Shown in pieces: positions 29,295 through 39,884 of a stretch of DNA of 64,000 nucleotides. The notes under the pieces were generated by a model. That model had not been told where the DNA came from. It was given only the letters and a program-made list of their open reading frames with translations, and did not search any database. Source of the DNA: Elusimicrobia bacterium GWA2_56_46 (lineage in GTDB: Bacteria > Elusimicrobiota > Elusimicrobia > Elusimicrobiales > UBA9959); assembly GCA_001799575.1 (NCBI GenBank), contig MGTT01000010.1, positions 1 to 64,000 on the forward strand, in the 5' to 3' direction. A program made the position numbers and the translations under genes. Within the stretch, counting starts at the first letter, position 1; every line of letters starts with the position of its first letter.

Positions 29295-30020
29295 TTACGC
29301 AAACAGCAGGCGCCCTATTCTGGGCAGATTGGATCCTTCCTGCACCGCCTCCTCAAAATCCCCGCTCATGCCGAGCGAGAGGTAGTTCTTAAAACCGTAG
29401 GCGTTCACTTCGCCGGGGAAATCTCTGTCGAATATGCGTTTTACTTCCCTGAACAGGGGCTTCAGGGTTTCGGGATCTTTGTCCGCCGGCGCTATGGCCA
29501 TGTATCCCGAAGGGGCCAGGAAAGGAAGTTTCCGTATCTCTTCCAGGAGTCCGGGGGCTTGCGCCGGGTCTATTCCGCCCTGCGTGTCCGAGGCCGTCAG
29601 TTTCAGCTGGATAAGGACGGGCATCTTTTTCCCTTTCAGACCGGCGTGACGGTTGATCTGAACGGCGAGTTTGAGGCTGTCTACGGAGTCTATCCAGTCG
29701 AACAGCTCCACCGCGTCCGCCGCTTTATTCGATTGGAGCCGGCCTATAAAATGTAATCTGACCAGCGGTCTCGCTTCGGAAAGTTCCCCCTCAACCCACT
29801 TCTTTGCCGCGTCCTGCACCCTGCTCTCGCCGGCCGTCCGCAGTTTCCCGCTTTCCACTAGGTATTTCACATCGTCGGTATCCGCGTACTTTGTGACGGC
29901 CAAAAAATCCACTTCCGAAACGTTTCTGCCGCCCTTAAGGCAGGCGGCGGCGATTTTCTCGGTTATTAACTGGAAATTTTCCAGGAGTTTTATTTTTCGT
30001 GCGGATTCGATGACCGGCAT
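29295..30020 (-). CDS. YggS-family PLP homeostasis protein
   Basis: FLAVTKYADTDDVKYLVESG, ESRVQDAAKKW, LHFIGRLQSNK, LSLGMSGDFEEAVQEGSNLPRIGRLLF. Confidence 0.93.
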   Translation of the reverse strand: MPVIESARKIKLLENFQLITEKIAAACLKGGRNVSEVDFLAVTKYADTDDVKYLVESGKLRTAGESRVQDAAKKWVEGELSEARPLVRLHFIGRLQSNKAADAVELFDWIDSVDSLKLAVQINRHAGLKGKKMPVLIQLKLTASDTQGGIDPAQAPGLLEEIRKLPFLAPSGYMAIAPADKDPETLKPLFREVKRIFDRDFPGEVNAYGFKNYLSLGMSGDFEEAVQEGSNLPRIGRLLFA

Positions 30021-30256
30021 TCAGTAGCTACATTCTAGCAAAAAACAGCCGCCTTTCATAGGAAAAAACCACGCCTACGGCATGATCAGGCGCGCCTGTC
30101 CCAATCAATCCGGCAAAAAACTAATTATCTAAGGGCGTCCCCAAGTCAGCCCTGGCGAAGCCCGTACCGTCACCCCGGAGAATTGGCGCGGCCCCCGCGC
30201 AGATACACCACGCGGGGGCCGAGACTACCGCCATGAGACCGCATTTACTGCCGGAT

Positions 30257-30928
30257 CTATGGGTAAGGCGATGCATACGCCATATAGAAATAAGTGTACC
30301 TGACCCATTTCGCTGCCCAAGTGTTCCATGTAGATCGTTGCACGATATACGCCTTATACCCATCTACTACGGCGACACGGTATTCATCTTCTATGCTCAA
30401 ACCCTCCGACTCGTTCATGGTTTTCCGTTTAGCGCCCGGGAATATCACCGCCTGCGGGGTTAGATTACATTCCAATGTGGACAGTTCATCGTATGACAGA
30501 TGATCATATGCGGCAGGAAAGGATGCATTATAGCCCTCGGAGATGGTGAAGTTGATGTCTGAATCAAATAAGGGACCACCTAAATCAGGCTGATCTTTAC
30601 CAATAAGTATTGCGGCCATAAACCTGTTCTCGTTTAACGAATCCACCCCTCTTCCCACATGCCGGCCGCGCAGGCTGTCCTTGGTGGCGGGGGATCCTGA
30701 CTTAAACAGATTTTCCAGTTTTTTATATGCAGTCCCACCGCTCAGACCCGCAAGTCTTGCGGAATCATCTGCGGATTTATCCGCGGCTTTGAACTTCACG
30801 ATTGCTGTGTCGTTTGCAGAGGCCGCTTTGAGCTCGTTGACGCTGACATCCAGGTCGCCGAAGTCAGGGGCGGCATAGGCCGCGCTTGCAGAAATAACCA
30901 TAACTACAGCCATCATTATTTTTTTCAT
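30257..30928 (-). CDS. Hypothetical secreted protein
   Basis: Signal peptide MKKIMMAVVMVISASAAYAAP; no recognised domain. Confidence 0.65.
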   Translation of the reverse strand: MKKIMMAVVMVISASAAYAAPDFGDLDVSVNELKAASANDTAIVKFKAADKSADDSARLAGLSGGTAYKKLENLFKSGSPATKDSLRGRHVGRGVDSLNENRFMAAILIGKDQPDLGGPLFDSDINFTISEGYNASFPAAYDHLSYDELSTLECNLTPQAVIFPGAKRKTMNESEGLSIEDEYRVAVVDGYKAYIVQRSTWNTWAAKWVRYTYFYMAYASPYP

Positions 30929-31145
30929 TTTTCTCCCCTCTAATATCTGTCCGCCGAGTGTTTGCTGTCTTGTGTACAAAGCTTGCTGCGTTACTATAGT
31001 TTAGCCGATAAAGAGGTCGTCACCAAGGGGCATAATACCCATTTCGTTTTTTTTTTTTTTGACCCATTTTGCATAGGTCTTTTGCCCGAAAAATTTAGGC
31101 ACATAGGCCCGTTCGGAATCTGCGGCGGGTAAAGAGGATGTTTAT

Positions 31146-31179
31146 TGGATCCCCGCCTACGGATTGCGGGGATGACAGA
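31146..31179. repeat. Short palindromic repeat of the GGATxCC-GC-GGxATGACAGA type
   Basis: TGGATCCCCGCCTACGGATTGCGGGGATGACAGA; a second copy lies at 60366-60400. Confidence 0.75.
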
Positions 31180-31311
31180 GGCGGAAAGTTTTACCTTAAC
31201 CTGAAAAATGCAGTTACCCGTGCTTTTGCCAATGAAAGCCGGGAATAATTCTGTGCCTGATTTTTCGACCTGTTTTATCGTTCCATAGCGCCTCCTTTTC
31301 CCTGTTTTCTT

Positions 31312-32650
31312 TTATCCGTTTTCAACTGCAACACCATTGAATTTCTCCCAATGGAAAACCCTCCCGCAATAGTCCCGGAACCGCTCTCTCCGTTTGCCGG
31401 CCAGCGATAGTCTCAGCACCATTTTATGCCCATCCCTGCCCAACTCGGCTCCGCAGGCAATAACCATCGTCCGTATAACTCCGAGCGTCTTTTTCGTCTT
31501 TATGCCGATCGCCTTCTGGAACTGCTGCATCAGATTATAAGCGAAACACACCACGCGGAACGCCGCCTCCGTCGCATAAAACTTCTTCATACAAAACCCG
31601 TCTATCCCGTAGTCCCATTTCAATTCGTATGCGGGTTTCAAGAATAGCCCGCTTACGGTAAAACCGCCACACTTCATCCGGCGCGGCCGGCATATCCGTG
31701 AAGATGCCCTGATACAGATATGCTTTGTCATCGAACAGTTCCTTGCCTTTCACGAAATCGTTCGGCCGGTCACGCTGCCGTATAACCACCAGCCTGCGCC
31801 CCCTGCTCCAGCTTTTGGCCTGGAATATGATTTCGCTCACCGAAACATCCTCGTCCAAAGCCCGCCAGTCACTTATTGTCCGCACTTCTCTTTTTACGCC
31901 CCTGGTGAACCTGGCTGATACGGCGTAACGCAGTTTCCCACTTTCAAGAAAAGCAAACACTTTCTCGCTGTCAAAGCCGGAATCGCCCCTGATGATTTTA
32001 ACCCTCGCGCCCGCGGGCAGCGCCGACATGGCCTCGCTCATAAAATCTATGGCCCCGGTTACGCTTGCCGTGTTGCCGCTGCGCAGCCATGAATGGATAA
32101 CAGCGTCGTTCTCGGCAAGTGTTGCAAGCAACGGGTGATGGCTGGGCCGACGGTGCTTCTTCGGGTTGTAACCCAATAACGCGCCTTCCTGCTTCCCGTA
32201 ACGCTCGAATACGGACGAATCCAGATCCAGCGTGTAGTCGCCGGGCGGCGTCATCTGTTCTATCTGTACGGCGCGCAGGGGCTCAAACACCTCGTATAGC
32301 TCTTTTTGCCCGAATCGCTTGAAAAACCGCATTATCGTAATATCGGACGGGAATCGCTTCATGCCCAGCAGTTCCCTGATGACCTCGTCATGCCGTAAAG
32401 CCTCGATGTGCGCAAACCGCCGCGCGCCGGTCAGAACGCCGCTCATAAAAGCCAAGATTATGTCTATAGGCTTTGTCGCATTTGGCGAGGAGATATCAAA
32501 TGACAGATGCCGGTTAAGAGCTTCCGGCAGTTTGATGCGGGCTGCGTAACCGGCAAGCAGCGACATGCCGCCCCAAGCGGTTATGGGTTTGTCGGTGAAG
32601 GTCAGGACTATTGGATTTGCGGTTTGTAATGTGGTAGTTTGTATATGCAC
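31312..32650 (-). pseudogene. IS1380-family transposase split by a frameshift near 31630
   Basis: 31535-32650 encodes TLDLDSSVFERYGKQEGALLGYNPKKHRRPSHHPLLA; the C-terminal part ELKWDYGIDGFCMKKFYATEAAFRVVCFAYNLMQQFQ continues in another frame (31312-31731). Confidence 0.85.
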
Positions 32651-32740
32651 GGTTTCGTTCCTCCATGTTAGATCGCGAGTCTAAATATAGATGATACGAA
32701 ACCGTGCCTTTTTTGTCATTCAAATGAACTTGAATATTGA

Positions 32741-32870
32741 GGAAGGATGGCGGCAGGGTAGAGCTGGAGGGGTGCCAGGGCCGGGCCTTTCCGTCCCGCA
32801 GGCCGCCGAGGGAAGCGGAAAGGCCCGGCCCTGGCAGGACCCCGAACCGGCAGCCTGCCGCCATCTTTCC
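32741..32870 (+). repeat. Composite palindromic repeat, copy 1
   Basis: Perfect 20-bp arms 32774-32793 / 32816-32835 around loop TCCCGCAGGCCGCCGAGGGAAG; outer GGGGT/ACCCC with AGG bulge; further outer stem 32741-32757 / 32854-32870. Confidence 0.9.
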
Positions 32871-32973
32871 GTGTAGTGACAGGGCGCCGATATTGCAAGC
32901 CAACTGCAACTTTCAGGCCCCCGCTTTGCTATCCTGCGGAGCATAAGTTGAAATTGACCAGCCTTGCATAAAT

Positions 32974-33006
32974 AAAAACCCCCGGACTTTGGGTCCGGGG
33001 GTTTTT
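32974..33006. terminator. Intrinsic terminator downstream of groEL
   Basis: AAAAACCCCCGGAC-tttgg-GTCCGGGGGTTTTT. Confidence 0.92.
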
Positions 33007-33043
33007 CTGCCTACGGCTTATGGCCTAAGGCTTATGGCGTCGT

Positions 33044-34684
33044 TTAATACATGTCTCCGCCGCCGCCCATTCCGCCCATGCCGCCGGGCATCGCGGGCAT
33101 CTTGTCCTTCTTCTCGGGCAGATCCGCCACCAGCGCTTCCGTCGTCAGCAGCGTGCTCGCGATGGAGGCCGCGTTCTCAAGCGCCGTGCGGGTCACCTTG
33201 CAGGGATCCACGATGCCGGCCTTGATCATGTCCACGTATTCCAGCTTGTCGGCGTCAAAGCCGATCTCGGCGGGAGAGTTCTTGATCTTCTCGATCACGA
33301 TGGAACCGTCCATGCCGGCGTTCTCCACGATTATGCGCAGGGGCGCGTAGATGGCTTTCCGGACGATGTTGAGACCGGTCTTTTCGTCTTCGTTGTCGGT
33401 CTTGACCTTGTCCAGGGCCCTGGCGGCGCGTATTATCGCTACGCCGCCGCCGGGGAGCAGGCCTTCCTGTACCCCCGCTTTGGTGGCGTTCTTGGCGTCC
33501 TCGACCTTGGATTTTTTCGCTTTCATCTCGGTCTCGGTCGCCGCGCCGACGCGGATCACGGCCACGCCGCCGGAAAGCTTGGCGAGCCTTTCTTCCAGCT
33601 TTTCCTTGTCGTAGTCGGAGGTGGTGTCGTCTATCTGTTTGCGGATCTGGGCGGTGCGCTTTTTGATCTCGTTCTTATCCCCGCCGCCGTCCACGATGGT
33701 GGTGTTTTCCTTGTCGATGACGATGCGTTTGGCCTTGCCCAGCTGCTCTACGCCGGCCTTGTCCAGTTTCATGCCGCGCTCTTCGCTGATGACCTCGCCG
33801 CCGGTGAGGATGGCGATGTCTTCCAGCATCTCTTTGCGCCTGTCGCCGAAGCCGGGGGCTTTCACGGCGCAGCCTTTAAGGGTTCCGCGCAGCTTGTTCA
33901 CGACCAGTGTCGCCATGGCTTCGCCTTCGAGGTCTTCCGCGACGATAAGGAACTGCTTGCCGGTCTGGACGATCTTTTCGAGGACGGGCAGGAGTTCGGT
34001 CATGGCGGAGATCTTCTTATCGGTGATCACGATGAGGGCGTCTTCAAGCACGCACTCCATTCTTTCGGGATCGGTCACGAAATAAGGGGAGACGTAGCCG
34101 CGGTCGAACTGCATTCCCTCCACGACGTCCAGTTCGGTCTCGGAGGATTTGCCCTCTTCCACGGTTATCACGCCCTCGTGTCCGACCTTCTCCATCGCCT
34201 GGGCGATGAGATCGCCTATGACGCGGTCATTGGCGGAGATGGTGGCTATCTGGGCTTTTTCTTCCTTGGTTTTTACGGGCTTGGCCATTTTCTTCAGCTC
34301 TTCGACGATCGCCTGCACGGCTTTGTCGATGCCTTTCTTGAGATAGATGGAGTTGGCTCCGGCCGTGACGTTTTTCAGGCCTTCGGTGAAGATGGCCTGG
34401 GTCAGCACGGTGGCGGTGGTGGTGCCGTCGCCGGCGACATCGTTGGTCTTGGAGGCGGCTTCGCGCACCAGCTGCGCTCCCATGTCCTCGAAATTATCGT
34501 CCAGCTCTATCTCTTTGGCGATGGTCACACCGTCGTCAATGATGGTCGGCGAGCCGAATTTCTTGGAGAGTATGACCGTCTTGCCTTTCGGGCCGAGGGT
34601 CACTTTTACGGCGTTGGCCAGTTTGTCCACGCCGGCCTTGAGGCGCATCCTGCCTTCTTCCGAATATATGATTTGTTTAGCCAT
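33044..34684 (-). CDS. groEL: Chaperonin GroEL
   Basis: [36 protein letters not shown]... ending [13 protein letters not shown]. Confidence 0.99.
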   Translation of the reverse strand: MAKQIIYSEEGRMRLKAGVDKLANAVKVTLGPKGKTVILSKKFGSPTIIDDGVTIAKEIELDDNFEDMGAQLVREAASKTNDVAGDGTTTATVLTQAIFTEGLKNVTAGANSIYLKKGIDKAVQAIVEELKKMAKPVKTKEEKAQIATISANDRVIGDLIAQAMEKVGHEGVITVEEGKSSETELDVVEGMQFDRGYVSPYFVTDPERMECVLEDALIVITDKKISAMTELLPVLEKIVQTGKQFLIVAEDLEGEAMATLVVNKLRGTLKGCAVKAPGFGDRRKEMLEDIAILTGGEVISEERGMKLDKAGVEQLGKAKRIVIDKENTTIVDGGGDKNEIKKRTAQIRKQIDDTTSDYDKEKLEERLAKLSGGVAVIRVGAATETEMKAKKSKVEDAKNATKAGVQEGLLPGGGVAIIRAARALDKVKTDNEDEKTGLNIVRKAIYAPLRIIVENAGMDGSIVIEKIKNSPAEIGFDADKLEYVDMIKAGIVDPCKVTRTALENAASIASTLLTTEALVADLPEKKDKMPAMPGGMGGMGGGGDMY

Positions 34685-34704
34685 TGTTCATTTCCTCCTG
34701 TAAG

Positions 34705-35013
34705 TTACCTGATTATGCCGAGGACGTCTTCTTCCCTCATGATGAGGTAATCCTCGTCGTTGATCTTGATCTCGGTGCCGGAATATTTTCCGTAGAGCAC
34801 CTTGTCGCCGACTTTCAGTTCCATGGCGACGAGTTTGCCGTCCTCGGTGGTTTTGCCTTTTCCGGCGGCGATGATTTCCCCTTCCTGGGGCTTTTCTTTG
34901 ACGGTCTCCGGAATGATGATCCCGCCTTTCCTGACCTCTTTGGCCTCAAGGGGTTTTACGATAACCCGGTCCCCAAGCGGCTGTATCTTTACTTTTGTCG
35001 CTGTTTCTGACAT
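34705..35013 (-). CDS. groES: Co-chaperonin GroES
   Basis: [46 protein letters not shown]. Confidence 0.98.
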   Translation of the reverse strand: MSETATKVKIQPLGDRVIVKPLEAKEVRKGGIIIPETVKEKPQEGEIIAAGKGKTTEDGKLVAMELKVGDKVLYGKYSGTEIKINDEDYLIMREEDVLGIIR

Positions 35014-35109
35014 ATTGGTGCATCCTCCTAGTTTGAATTAAAAAAAATATTATTGGCGCTTCGATCTCTTAACTGCTAATTATTTTAGCAAAAGCGGTTT
35101 CCGGTGTCA

Positions 35110-35136
35110 ATAGCAGTCTTGAGGGAGGACTGCTAA
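35110..35136 (-). promoter_or_regulatory. CIRCE-like inverted repeat upstream of groES
   Basis: On the minus strand TTAGCAGTC-N9-GACTGCTAT; compare canonical TTAGCACTC-N9-GAGTGCTAA. Confidence 0.7.
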
Positions 35137-35213
35137 TATAAGGATCCGGATTCCGGCTTTGCAGGACAGTCCGCTGGATGGAATAAGATCGAAAGCTGGT
35201 CGTCACCCGTTCC

Positions 35214-35876
35214 CTATTTCTTTACGAAGAACCGGAACTTGGTTCCGCCCACGGCTATAACGTCGTCGTCCTTGAGCGCCGTTTTTTCGTTCAGCGGGTT
35301 GCCGTTATGCGTGGCGTATCCTTCCTTTATAGGGATGAGATAATAGCCTTCGGGCCGCAGCGTGATTACCGCCGCGATATCCGGCCCGGTGTTGAAGATG
35401 CCCGAGCCCTTGTACTGGATATTAGCCTGGGCGGTTTTGCCTATATAGGTGGAAAGGTTGGTCAGTTCGTGTTCATTCTTGTCGTCCGCCGGGCCTTCCA
35501 GGACTTCGAGCGAACCCTGAACCCGGGCTTTCTGCGGCGGGAGTTCGGGTTCGGGAGCTTTTTCGTCCGCCTTGGGCGCGCCGGCCCCGGTTTCGTCCAT
35601 ATATATAAGGAGATATTTAACTATGCCGATGCTGTCGTTATTACGGAGCCCGGCTTTGAGGACTTTTTTTCCGTTAACGAAAGTGCCGTTGGTGGAGTTC
35701 AGGTCTTCGACGAACCAGCCGCCTCCGGCCTCGTAAAGTTTGCAATGGTGTCCCGAGACCGTGGCGTTTTCAAGGACGATGTCGTTCTCGGGCTTGCGGC
35801 CCACGGTCAGCGCCGGTTTGTCCAGTTTTATTTCCTTTATGACGGCGGCCTCGAATTTAAGCAGTATTTTAGGCAT
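35214..35876 (-). CDS. FHA-domain protein (one clear and one degenerate FHA domain)
   Basis: LTVGRKPENDIVLENATVSGHHCKLYEAGGGWFVEDLNSTNGTFVNG; second FHA-like segment at the C-terminus. Confidence 0.88.
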   Translation of the reverse strand: MPKILLKFEAAVIKEIKLDKPALTVGRKPENDIVLENATVSGHHCKLYEAGGGWFVEDLNSTNGTFVNGKKVLKAGLRNNDSIGIVKYLLIYMDETGAGAPKADEKAPEPELPPQKARVQGSLEVLEGPADDKNEHELTNLSTYIGKTAQANIQYKGSGIFNTGPDIAAVITLRPEGYYLIPIKEGYATHNGNPLNEKTALKDDDVIAVGGTKFRFFVKK

Positions 35877-35899
35877 ATCGTTATTTTCACCTTTGAACT

Positions 35900-36700
35900 T
35901 TACAGTTTCAGCATGTCTCCAAGAGTCTCTTTCAGGGTCTTTTTTCTGAAAGCGGCTATCGCCACGGTAATGTTGTCCGGGCCGCCGTTGGCGTTCGCCG
36001 TCCGCACCAGGATGTCGCAGGCCTGCCGCGCGTCCGGATTGGCTTTCATTATCCCGGCTATCTGCTCTACCGGCACGGCTTTGAACAATCCGTCGGTGCA
36101 GAGCAGGAATCTGTCGTTTTCCATTATCGGGATCTCTTTAAGATCAACCGCCGGGGTTTTTTGCGCGCCGAGCGCGCGCGTGAGGATATTCTGCAACGGA
36201 GACCGCTCCGCCTGTTCCAGCGTCATCAGACCTTTGCGCACATGATCCATGACCATGGAATGATCCTCCGTCACCTGCTGCAGCACGCCGTCCCTGAAAA
36301 GATAGACGCGCGAATCTCCGATGTGCGCGATGGAAGCTTTGTCGCCGTTCAGGAACAGGACGCTCAGCGTGGTTCCCATGCCTTTGTTTCCCGGCGTGGA
36401 ATTTCCGGCCTCGTAGATGACGCTGTTCGCCAGTTGGACGGCGAAGCCCAGCTGGTTGGTTTCCAGGGCGTATTTTTCTTCGTACGCTCCGGGCTTAAGG
36501 CGGGTGTTGCGCATGGACTCGAACTTGTCGCGCGTAACTTTTACAGCCAGGGAGGAGGCCACTTCCCCGGAACTGTGTCCGCCCATGCCGTCGGCCACCA
36601 TGGCGAGGCCCAGCGCCCCGTCCGTAAGGACGTTGTCCTCGTTGTTATTTCTCATTTTTCCGGTATCCGACAGGGACGCCACTTCCATCTTAAAGCTCAT
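35900..36700 (-). CDS. PP2C-family Ser/Thr protein phosphatase
   Basis: SDTGKMRNNNEDNVL, VADGMGGHSSGEVAS, AHIGDSRVYLFRDG, LCTDGLF, GGPDNITV. Confidence 0.95.
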   Translation of the reverse strand: MSFKMEVASLSDTGKMRNNNEDNVLTDGALGLAMVADGMGGHSSGEVASSLAVKVTRDKFESMRNTRLKPGAYEEKYALETNQLGFAVQLANSVIYEAGNSTPGNKGMGTTLSVLFLNGDKASIAHIGDSRVYLFRDGVLQQVTEDHSMVMDHVRKGLMTLEQAERSPLQNILTRALGAQKTPAVDLKEIPIMENDRFLLCTDGLFKAVPVEQIAGIMKANPDARQACDILVRTANANGGPDNITVAIAAFRKKTLKETLGDMLKL

Positions 36701-39700
36701 TTTTTCTCCTCTTCAGGATAGATCAGCGGCAGAGTCTTTTCAAAATCGGGACCGCTCGGAATAAGCGGCGCGGGAGCGGGGGCCTGAGGCTGCGCGGCTT
36801 TGGGCGGCAGGCCGGGGAGTCCGGCCGCGGGAAGCGGGTCGTTCTCTTTCTTTTGGGGAGAGAGGGATAAGGTGGCCGGGGGCGGTTCAAGTTCTATTCC
36901 GTTGAGCGCGCGGTTAAGCGGCGCCGGCTGCGATCCGGCCGGGCCTGGCCTGGGGGCCGGGGCCGGGAGCGGCTGGGGTTCCATCTTCAAGGTTTGGGCC
37001 GGACGAGGTTCTTTTTCCAGTCCCGGCGCTTCACGCTTTTTCAGCGGCTCCTCCGCCGCGGCGGGTTGAGCCGCCGGGAGAGGCTGCGCCGCGGGCTTGG
37101 GCTGGATCGCCGGGGCTGGCGCAGGCTGCGGGGCCTGAAGCGGCTGCGCCGCTACGGGTTTAGGCTGGGCTGCCGGGGCGGGTTTAGGCTGTGAGGCCGG
37201 GAGCGGCTGCGCCGCGGCGGCGGGCTTAGGGGCCGGTTGAGCGGGAGAAAGGGGCTGCGCCGTCTGAGGCTTCGTCTCAGGCTTTGGGGCCGCCGCTCCG
37301 GATCCGGCCGGCTTGTGGAGGAGGCGTCTTATATCGGCCGCCATCTCGGCGCCGGTCTGATATCTTTCATCGGGATTTTTTTTGAGGGCCTTGTCGATTA
37401 TGGGCAGGATCTCTTTCGGCAGTTCCGGCCTGATAAGCAGGGGATCCGGATAGGGATCCGAACTGATCTGGAAGAAGAGCGTGCCGACGGCTTCCCCCCC
37501 TTTCCAGGGGCGTTCGCCGGTAAGCAGTTCGTACAGCGTCACGCCCAGCGAGAAGAGATCCGCCCGGCCGTCCACTTTTTTGCCGGCGATCTGTTCGGGG
37601 CTCATGTAATAAGGCGTGCCCAGCACGGTTCCGGTGGCGGTCTTGGAGGAGGCCTGTATGCGGGCTATGCCGAAATCCGCCACGCGCAGTTCCCCGTTCT
37701 CAAGCAGCATGATGTTGGCCGGCTTGATGTCGCGGTGTATGACCCCGTTCTTGTGGGCGTAATCCAGCGCCTCGGCGGAGGTCGCCACATAATCCAGCGC
37801 TTTTTCCACCGGCAGGAGGCTTCCTTTGGCGGTCCATTTTTTCAGATCGTCGCCCTTTAAAAGTTCCATGGCCATGTAGGCGATATCCTGTTCCTCTCCC
37901 GCGTCGTAGATCTTGATGATATTGGGATGGGAAAGGTTCCCGGCGGCCTGGGCTTCCCGGAAGAAACGTTCTTTCATCTCTTTCAGGGCTTTTTCTTCCG
38001 TCCCCTCCTCGAAGCGGAGGGTCTTTATGGCCACGATCCTGTTGATCTTGGGATCGCGCCCCAGGTAAACTATGCCCATGGCGCCCTTGCCCAGCTCTTT
38101 GGTGATCTCGTAGCGTCCCAGCGTGGGGATCGTGGAGGAGCCGGCCACCAGCATGGTCGCGTCGCCGCCTCCGGCCTTGCCGAGGGAGCCGCCGAAAACC
38201 GCGCCGTCCGAGGCTTTTGTGAGCATCGCGATCTTGTCCTGGATGTCCTTGTACTTAGGATCCTTGGACGCTATATGGCCGTAGACCGCCGCGGCTTTGT
38301 TGAACTGCCGCTTGCGTTCAAAATCCAGGGCCAGATTGTAAAGCAGTTCTTTCATGGCTCCGTCCACCGGGCAGTTTCTGAATTTTTCAAAAGCGAGATC
38401 CAGCATGCCCTGGCCCTGGAACGACAGGCCCAGCATTTTATTGGTCTCTATGGCGGAGACTTCTATCAGTTCCTTTTTCTTTTCGGTGGAGAAGAAGCGC
38501 TTGCTTACTATGAAAATATAGCCGGCCACCAGCAGGAAAGAGGGGTAGGCCGTTTTCACCCATAAGCCTTTGTCGGTGAACAGGTAGACTCCGGCTCCGC
38601 CCAGGCCGGCGAGGAGCAGGGTCGCCAGAACCGCGCCCAGGCCGGCTTTCAGCCGCGGCAGCAGGAAAGTTATAAAGAGGCCTATGAAGATTATCAGCCC
38701 CAGTTCCGTCTGCGGCGCCCAGTCGGGTCTGGCGATGAAATGCCCATGCAGGATGTTCTCCACGACATTGGCCGAGAATTCCACGGCCGGCAGATTTTTT
38801 TCCACGGGAGCGACGTAAAGGCTGCCCACGCCCTGGGCGGTAAGGCCGATCAGAACGATCTTGTCCTTGAAAGCTTCCGGAACTATCTTGCCGTTCAGCA
38901 CATCGTAGAAAGAATAGTATTTGAAAGAGGCCTTGCTTTTATTGAAAGCGAGAAGCATGGCGGAGGAATAATCCAGCGGCACCTTGCGGTTTCCGAGCGC
39001 CAGCAGGCGTCCGGGCGTGATAACGGCGTCGGAAGGCTTCAGCTTGAGATAGGTTCTGGCGAGCTCTTCGGCGAAAGACGGATAAAAACTCTGATTGTAA
39101 GGGATGAACGGATATTCTTTCCTGACTGTCCCGTCGCCGTCGTTGAAAACGTTGACATGGCCTATCCCGGCGGCGGAGGACGCCAGGATCTCCAGCGGCG
39201 CCGTAAAGCCCGAGCCTTCTATCTGCATATCGGAGGCGCCGGGGGTCTGGGCCGCCGCGGCGGAGTATTGTTTCAGCCAGTCCGGTTCGGCCGGAGGTTT
39301 GGAAACAAGCTCGTCGGTCTTGAAGTACATAGGCAGGACGACGTTCCCGGCCCCTTCGATGGCGGCCGCGAGCTTGGCGTCGTTATCCAGATCCTTTTTT
39401 GTTTCAAGCAGTATTTTATCGAACTCCGATTCCTTTGTGGTTTCCCTTATCTTTCTGGCCGCCACCAGCTCCTGATATTTCCGGCGCAGCAGCTCCGTAA
39501 TTTCCATGTCTTTGTTCGTTTCCGGTTCGGAGAACAGGATATTGAGTCCGATGACCGCCGGCCTGGCGGCGTCCGCGGCCAGCCAGACAAGCATTTCGGC
39601 CACGCGCGAGCGCGGCCAGGGCCAGCGGCCTATTTTGGAGATGCTGTCGTCGTTTATTTCTATGATGGCGATCTCGTTTTTGGCGGAGGTGCGGGCGTTA

Positions 39701-39828
39701 AGCTGGGTTCTGAAGTCGTAAAACTTAAGTTCCAGCGGCTCTATGCCGGTTCCGGAAAAATAAAAAAAGAGCGCGGCCAGAGTCATGGCCGTACCCCACA
39801 GTATATTTGAGAAGATAAATTTTTTCAC
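36697..39828 (-). CDS. CHASE2-Ser/Thr protein kinase with long Pro/Ala/Gln-rich tail
   Basis: CHASE2 N-terminus (LKFYDFRTQLNAR...IAIIEINDDSISKIGRWPWPR), kinase LGKGAMGIVYLGRD, VIHRDIKPANIML; tail AQPLPAxQPxPAPA. Confidence 0.94.
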   Translation of the reverse strand: MKKFIFSNILWGTAMTLAALFFYFSGTGIEPLELKFYDFRTQLNARTSAKNEIAIIEINDDSISKIGRWPWPRSRVAEMLVWLAADAARPAVIGLNILFSEPETNKDMEITELLRRKYQELVAARKIRETTKESEFDKILLETKKDLDNDAKLAAAIEGAGNVVLPMYFKTDELVSKPPAEPDWLKQYSAAAAQTPGASDMQIEGSGFTAPLEILASSAAGIGHVNVFNDGDGTVRKEYPFIPYNQSFYPSFAEELARTYLKLKPSDAVITPGRLLALGNRKVPLDYSSAMLLAFNKSKASFKYYSFYDVLNGKIVPEAFKDKIVLIGLTAQGVGSLYVAPVEKNLPAVEFSANVVENILHGHFIARPDWAPQTELGLIIFIGLFITFLLPRLKAGLGAVLATLLLAGLGGAGVYLFTDKGLWVKTAYPSFLLVAGYIFIVSKRFFSTEKKKELIEVSAIETNKMLGLSFQGQGMLDLAFEKFRNCPVDGAMKELLYNLALDFERKRQFNKAAAVYGHIASKDPKYKDIQDKIAMLTKASDGAVFGGSLGKAGGGDATMLVAGSSTIPTLGRYEITKELGKGAMGIVYLGRDPKINRIVAIKTLRFEEGTEEKALKEMKERFFREAQAAGNLSHPNIIKIYDAGEEQDIAYMAMELLKGDDLKKWTAKGSLLPVEKALDYVATSAEALDYAHKNGVIHRDIKPANIMLLENGELRVADFGIARIQASSKTATGTVLGTPYYMSPEQIAGKKVDGRADLFSLGVTLYELLTGERPWKGGEAVGTLFFQISSDPYPDPLLIRPELPKEILPIIDKALKKNPDERYQTGAEMAADIRRLLHKPAGSGAAAPKPETKPQTAQPLSPAQPAPKPAAAAQPLPASQPKPAPAAQPKPVAAQPLQAPQPAPAPAIQPKPAAQPLPAAQPAAAEEPLKKREAPGLEKEPRPAQTLKMEPQPLPAPAPRPGPAGSQPAPLNRALNGIELEPPPATLSLSPQKKENDPLPAAGLPGLPPKAAQPQAPAPAPLIPSGPDFEKTLPLIYPEEEKK

Positions 39829-39884
39829 CGGTTTCCTCCGTTAGTAGTCAAATAAGCGCTGAAGCGGAACCCCGCAAACCAGCG

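Larger units (their letters stand above)
31200..32917 (-). mobile_element. IS1380-like insertion sequence (ends tentative)
   Basis: Transposase homology plus imperfect 16-bp end repeats CCTGAAAAATGCAGTT (31200) and CCTGAAAGTTGCAGTT (revcomp ending 32917); no target-site duplication found. Confidence 0.6.

Noticed and set aside
31047-31060. 14-nt poly-T tract
   Set aside because: Homopolymer tract without a hairpin; could be slippage or assembly noise. No function can be supported.
31196-32921. Target-site duplication for the IS1380-like element
   Set aside because: Flanking tetranucleotides are TTAA and CCCC, so no duplication. The element ends therefore remain tentative.
38740-39810. 356-aa plus-strand ORF opposite the CHASE2 kinase
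   Set aside because: Antisense shadow of a well-supported CDS; no domain signal.
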